A stretch of 64,000 nucleotides of DNA from Sphingomonas liriopis (lineage in GTDB: Bacteria; Pseudomonadota; Alphaproteobacteria; Sphingomonadales; Sphingomonadaceae): contig NZ_JAMLDY010000018.1 of NCBI RefSeq assembly GCF_024211255.1, forward strand, positions 1 through 64,000. The letters run 5' to 3'. The position numbers and the translations under genes were made by a program. Below the pieces are notes generated by a model. It did not search any database. It was not told where the DNA came from and saw only the letters and a program-made list of their open reading frames with translations. Positions 61,385 through 64,000 of this stretch are shown piece after piece. Numbering within the stretch: position 1 is the stretch's first letter; each line of letters begins with the position of its first letter.

Positions 61385-61975
61385 ATGCGTATCGCCATCC
61401 TGTCTGCCGCGCTGGCGGCGACGACCTTCGCGGCGATCCCCGCGACCGCGCAAGATACCCGCCGCGAGGCCAATCGCGAATATCGCGACGAGGTGCGTGA
61501 TGCCCGCCGCGATTATCGCAAAGACGTCCGCGACGCCGATTCGCGCCGCGACGTGCGCGAGGCGCGTCGTGAATATCGCGATCAGGTGCGCGATGCGCAG
61601 CGCGACCGCCGCGGCGACATCCGCGACATCCGTCAGGACCGCCGCGACGACTGGCGCCAGTATCGCAACTACGACTACAACCGCCTGCCGCGTGGCCAGC
61701 GCGCGTATTTTGCGGACAATTACTATCGTGACGGCCGTTACTATCAACCGCGCAGGCTCGGCCGCAACGACCGCATCTATCGCGGCAACAACGGCCGCTA
61801 TTACTGCCGCCGCAACGACGGCACGACCGGCCTGATCGTCGGCGGCCTCGCCGGCGGTGCGCTGGGCAACGTCATCGCGGGCGGCGGTTCGCGGCTGCTC
61901 GGCACGCTGATCGGCGCCGGCGGTGGCGCGATCCTCGGCCAGTCGATCGATCGCGGTCAGGTCGTCTGCCGCTGA
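61385..61975 (+). CDS. Exported Arg/Asp-rich protein with glycine zipper
   Basis: 196 residues. Signal peptide (cleavage after ATA, about residue 22). Residues about 24-90 are repeats of the type REYRDEVRDARRDYRKDVRD, then an RcnB-like segment (YNRLPRGQRAYFADNYY), then a glycine zipper TGLIVGGLAGGALGNVIAGG and a C-terminal VCR cysteine motif. Probably an outer-membrane-associated surface antigen. ATG follows AAGGAGTGG. Confidence 0.8.
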   Translation: MRIAILSAALAATTFAAIPATAQDTRREANREYRDEVRDARRDYRKDVRDADSRRDVREARREYRDQVRDAQRDRRGDIRDIRQDRRDDWRQYRNYDYNRLPRGQRAYFADNYYRDGRYYQPRRLGRNDRIYRGNNGRYYCRRNDGTTGLIVGGLAGGALGNVIAGGGSRLLGTLIGAGGGAILGQSIDRGQVVCR

Positions 61976-61996
61976 TCCATCGTATGTCCGACGAAC

Positions 61997-62028
61997 GGGG
62001 GTCCGGCAGCGATGCCGGGCCCCCTTTT
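61997..62028 (+). terminator. Rho-independent terminator
   Basis: GGGGG-T-CCGGCA (61997-62008) and TGCCGG-G-CCCCC (62013-62024) pair around GCGA, followed by TTTT. It ends the 61385 transcript, just before the 3' end of the convergent membrane-protein gene. Confidence 0.85.
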
Positions 62029-62032
62029 CGTA

Positions 62033-62254
62033 TCAGAAGATGCCGCCGCCCAGGCTCAGCCGGATCGCGAAGATCACGATCAGCACGAGGTTGAGGTTGC
62101 GCCCGCCGTTCGACGACGACATCGCGCCCACCGCCGCACCGACGATCCCGATGGGGATCACCAGCCAGTTCATCCAGCCGAGCAGCGGCACGAACGCGAC
62201 GAGGCCGAGCACCAGGGTGACGAGGCCGATCGCGATGGAGAATATGTTCAGCAT
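62033..62254 (-). CDS. Small membrane protein (two or three TM helices)
   Basis: 73 residues, almost wholly hydrophobic: LVTLVLGLVAFVPLLGWMNW, LVIPIGIVGAAVGAMSSS and LNLVLIVIFAIRLSLGGGIF. I do not recognise a specific function; similar short proteins are common in sphingomonads. Confidence 0.7.
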   Translation of the reverse strand: MLNIFSIAIGLVTLVLGLVAFVPLLGWMNWLVIPIGIVGAAVGAMSSSNGGRNLNLVLIVIFAIRLSLGGGIF

Positions 62255-62364
62255 GGCCGCAACATGGTCGCTGTCCCGGCGCGAGACAAGCGTCGCGGCC
62301 GTGACGTTGTGTTAACCACGAATGGCGGATGGCCCCTTAACGCGGCCTGCGCCATGGATCGCAG

Positions 62365-63087
62365 GTGTCGCCGAATCGCCTCCTCCTCGCCTCGTTCCTC
62401 CTGCTCGCCGCGTGCAGCAAGCAGCCGGCGGCGCAGCAGGATCTCGACGGCCTCGACAAGGAACTGACCGCGGGCATCGCGGGCAACCAGCGCGATCCGG
62501 CGCTCACCGCGGCGCTTCACGACCAGATCATGGTCGATCCCGCGCTGACGCAAAGCGCCAACGCCAATGTCGTCCGCCCGCCGAGCCGCCCCGATCCGCT
62601 GTCGATCCCGCCCGATGTCAGCGCCGGCCGCCCCGACGGCGTCACCGCCGCCGACCTGAAGCCCACCCCCGCCGCCAGGGGCGACTGCCCGGCCTGCCGC
62701 AAGGCGCAGGGCGCGTTGACGCTCGGCGAACTGGCGGCGCGACAGGCGCCCGCGACCGCGGCGGCATGCGCGCAGGCGGTGTCCTATTCGGCAGGATGGG
62801 CGACGCGGCTGCCCGCCGACGTGCCGCTCTATCCCGACGCCCGCGTCCGCGAAGCGGCGGGCAATGACGCCTGCGGCCTGCGCGTCGTCAGCTTCGCGAG
62901 CGGCGCGCCTGTCGGCCGCATCCTCGACTGGTACAATGCCCGCGTCACCCGCGCCGGCTATTCCGCCGAGCATCAGGCGTCCGGCGCCGAACACATGCTG
63001 GGCGGCACCCGCGGCGATGCCGCCTATCTCGTCCATGTCACCCCCGATCTGGCGGGCGGCAGCGCGGTCGACCTGCTGGTCCGGTAA
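62365..63087 (+). CDS. Lipoprotein of unknown function
   Basis: 240 residues. Signal peptide with lipobox LLAAC (C17). A proline-rich linker (about 70-105) precedes a C-terminal domain with CPACRKAQGALT, a conserved-looking DVPLYPDARVREAAG and ILDWYNARVTRAGYSAEHQA, which resembles the small ligand/peptide domains of exported lipoproteins. Start GTG 62365; no better codon precedes the hydrophobic core. Confidence 0.7.
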   Translation: MSPNRLLLASFLLLAACSKQPAAQQDLDGLDKELTAGIAGNQRDPALTAALHDQIMVDPALTQSANANVVRPPSRPDPLSIPPDVSAGRPDGVTAADLKPTPAARGDCPACRKAQGALTLGELAARQAPATAAACAQAVSYSAGWATRLPADVPLYPDARVREAAGNDACGLRVVSFASGAPVGRILDWYNARVTRAGYSAEHQASGAEHMLGGTRGDAAYLVHVTPDLAGGSAVDLLVR

Positions 63088-63227
63088 CCCGCCGCGCGAC
63101 GGGTCGACGGGCGGCATAAAGCGTACCGTTCCGACGAACGTCGCTTGCCATCCCATCGTGCGCACCCATATTGTGCGGCGCAGCAAATCCACGTCTGCCG
63201 GCGATTCCGCCCCTTCGGAGTGCACGC

Positions 63228-64000
63228 ATGCGACGTTTGTCTGATACGATTGGCCGCCTCGTGGCAGCACGCGGCGTCGGCGAGGGCATGGCGCCCGCCG
63301 GTACCGACCGTCTGACCGACCTGACCGGATTCGGCCGCAATCCCGGTAACTTACGCGCCCGGCTCTACGTCCCCGCATCCGTCGGCCCGCGCCCGGCGCT
63401 GGTCGTGGTGCTGCACGGCTGTACGCAGACCGCGGCGGGCTACGACATCGGCTCGGGCTGGTCGCGGCTCGCCGACGAAGCCGGCTTCGTCCTCTTGTTC
63501 CCCGAACAGCAGCGCGCCAACAATCCGAACCTCTGCTTCAACTGGTTCGCGACAGAGGACATGAGTCGCGACCATGGCGAGGCCTTTTCGATCCGCGAGA
63601 TGATCGTCGCGACGATCGCCGCGCACGACGTCGATTCCACGCGGGTGTTCGTCACCGGCCTGTCCGCGGGCGGGGCGATGACCGCGGTGATGCTGGCGAC
63701 CTATCCCGAACTGTTCGCCGGCGGCGCGGTGATCGGCGGCCTGCCCTATGGCACGGCCGCGGGCGTCGTGCAGGCGCTCGACCGGATGCGCGGGCATGCG
63801 ATGCCCGACGCGGCGGCGCTGGATACGCTGGCCAGGGGCGCGTCGACGCACCACGGCGGCTGGCCGACGCTGTCGATCTGGCACGGCGATGCCGACGCCA
63901 CCGTCCATGCCGCCAATGCGGAAGCGATCCTGGCTCAGTGGCGCGGGCTGCACGACGTGCCCGAGGCGCCGTCGAGCTGTGAAACGATCGCCGGCCATCC
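63228..64000 (+). CDS. PHB-depolymerase/LpqC-type esterase (truncated by window end)
   Basis: The 257 visible codons from ATG 63228 run off the window. ALVVVLHGCTQTAAGYDIGS is the oxyanion region and VFVTGLSAGGAMTAVMLATY holds the nucleophile serine (GLSAG); LSIWHGDADATVHAANAEAI is the Asp region. PHB-depolymerase family esterases hydrolyse polyhydroxyalkanoates or feruloyl-type esters. No signal peptide is obvious, so an intracellular or Tat-independent enzyme is likely. The catalytic His lies beyond the window. Confidence 0.85.
   Translation, partial: MRRLSDTIGRLVAARGVGEGMAPAGTDRLTDLTGFGRNPGNLRARLYVPASVGPRPALVVVLHGCTQTAAGYDIGSGWSRLADEAGFVLLFPEQQRANNPNLCFNWFATEDMSRDHGEAFSIREMIVATIAAHDVDSTRVFVTGLSAGGAMTAVMLATYPELFAGGAVIGGLPYGTAAGVVQALDRMRGHAMPDAAALDTLARGASTHHGGWPTLSIWHGDADATVHAANAEAILAQWRGLHDVPEAPSSCETIAGH

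Overview
The window looks like the chromosome of a sphingomonad (Alphaproteobacteria, probably Sphingomonas). The evidence is high GC throughout, alphaproteobacterial gene orders (FYDLN-type protein-aroA-cmk...rpsA-ihfB; phoH-ybeY-corC; glyQ-glyS-ppdK; bL25-pth), many small glycine-zipper and single-TM proteins, and very dense intergenic palindromic repeats. This assignment is an inference from gene content; no rRNA is present to settle it.

Layout. 1-0.1 kb: tail of an IS110-like transposase. 0.2-7.5 kb: Fur-family regulator, acyltransferase, a frameshifted small gene, DUF4142 protein, miaB, then a phoH-(vapBC)-ybeY-corC operon. 7.5-16.7 kb: katG, PQQ-type sugar dehydrogenase, tRNA-Ala(GGC), FYDLN protein, aroA-cmk, divergent qorB/qorR. 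17-29.1 kb: rpsA, ihfB, tRNA-Leu(UAA) running into a solute-binding lipoprotein gene, RNase T2, nadC/nadA, DUF4230, an MBL hydrolase and a blaI-blaR1-like pair. 29.18-41.51 kb: a complete-ended but very small Mu-like element. 41.9-49.8 kb: grxD-bolA-DUF1476, then a long leftward gene run with scoAB, a HEPN-MNT pair and leuCD. 50-56.4 kb: ppdK and glyQS. 56.4-64 kb: GumN/TraB protein, bL25, pth, 2OG oxygenase, glycine-zipper proteins, OsmC and a truncated PHB-type esterase.

The most unusual object is the 12.3-kb Mu-like element. It sits inside one copy of a chromosomal palindromic repeat; overlapping the two flanks by 4 bp (TCCG) restores the repeat exactly, and its ends match over 34 bp. It keeps repressor, Ner-like protein, DDE transposase, MuB ATPase and two Mor/C-type activators. 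Of structural genes it has only a portal, a MuF-type head protein fused to a probable PBECR2-like domain and a Mu-I-like protease, a tail-assembly chaperone with a likely -1 frameshift, and a tape-measure protein. No terminase, major capsid, sheath, tube, baseplate or lysis gene is visible, so it cannot be an autonomous phage. Its reading frames are nevertheless open, which fits a recent deletion derivative or a satellite-like element.

The second theme is palindromic repeats. One family (arms CCCCGGACTTGTTCCGGGG) has eight sites in 64 kb, and at least five other families occur. Two repeat elements are read in frame inside glyS, lengthening the protein by about 70 residues. The third theme is small modules inside housekeeping operons: vapBC with its own perfect palindromic operator between phoH and ybeY, HEPN-MNT between scoB and leuC, and qorRB between cmk and rpsA.
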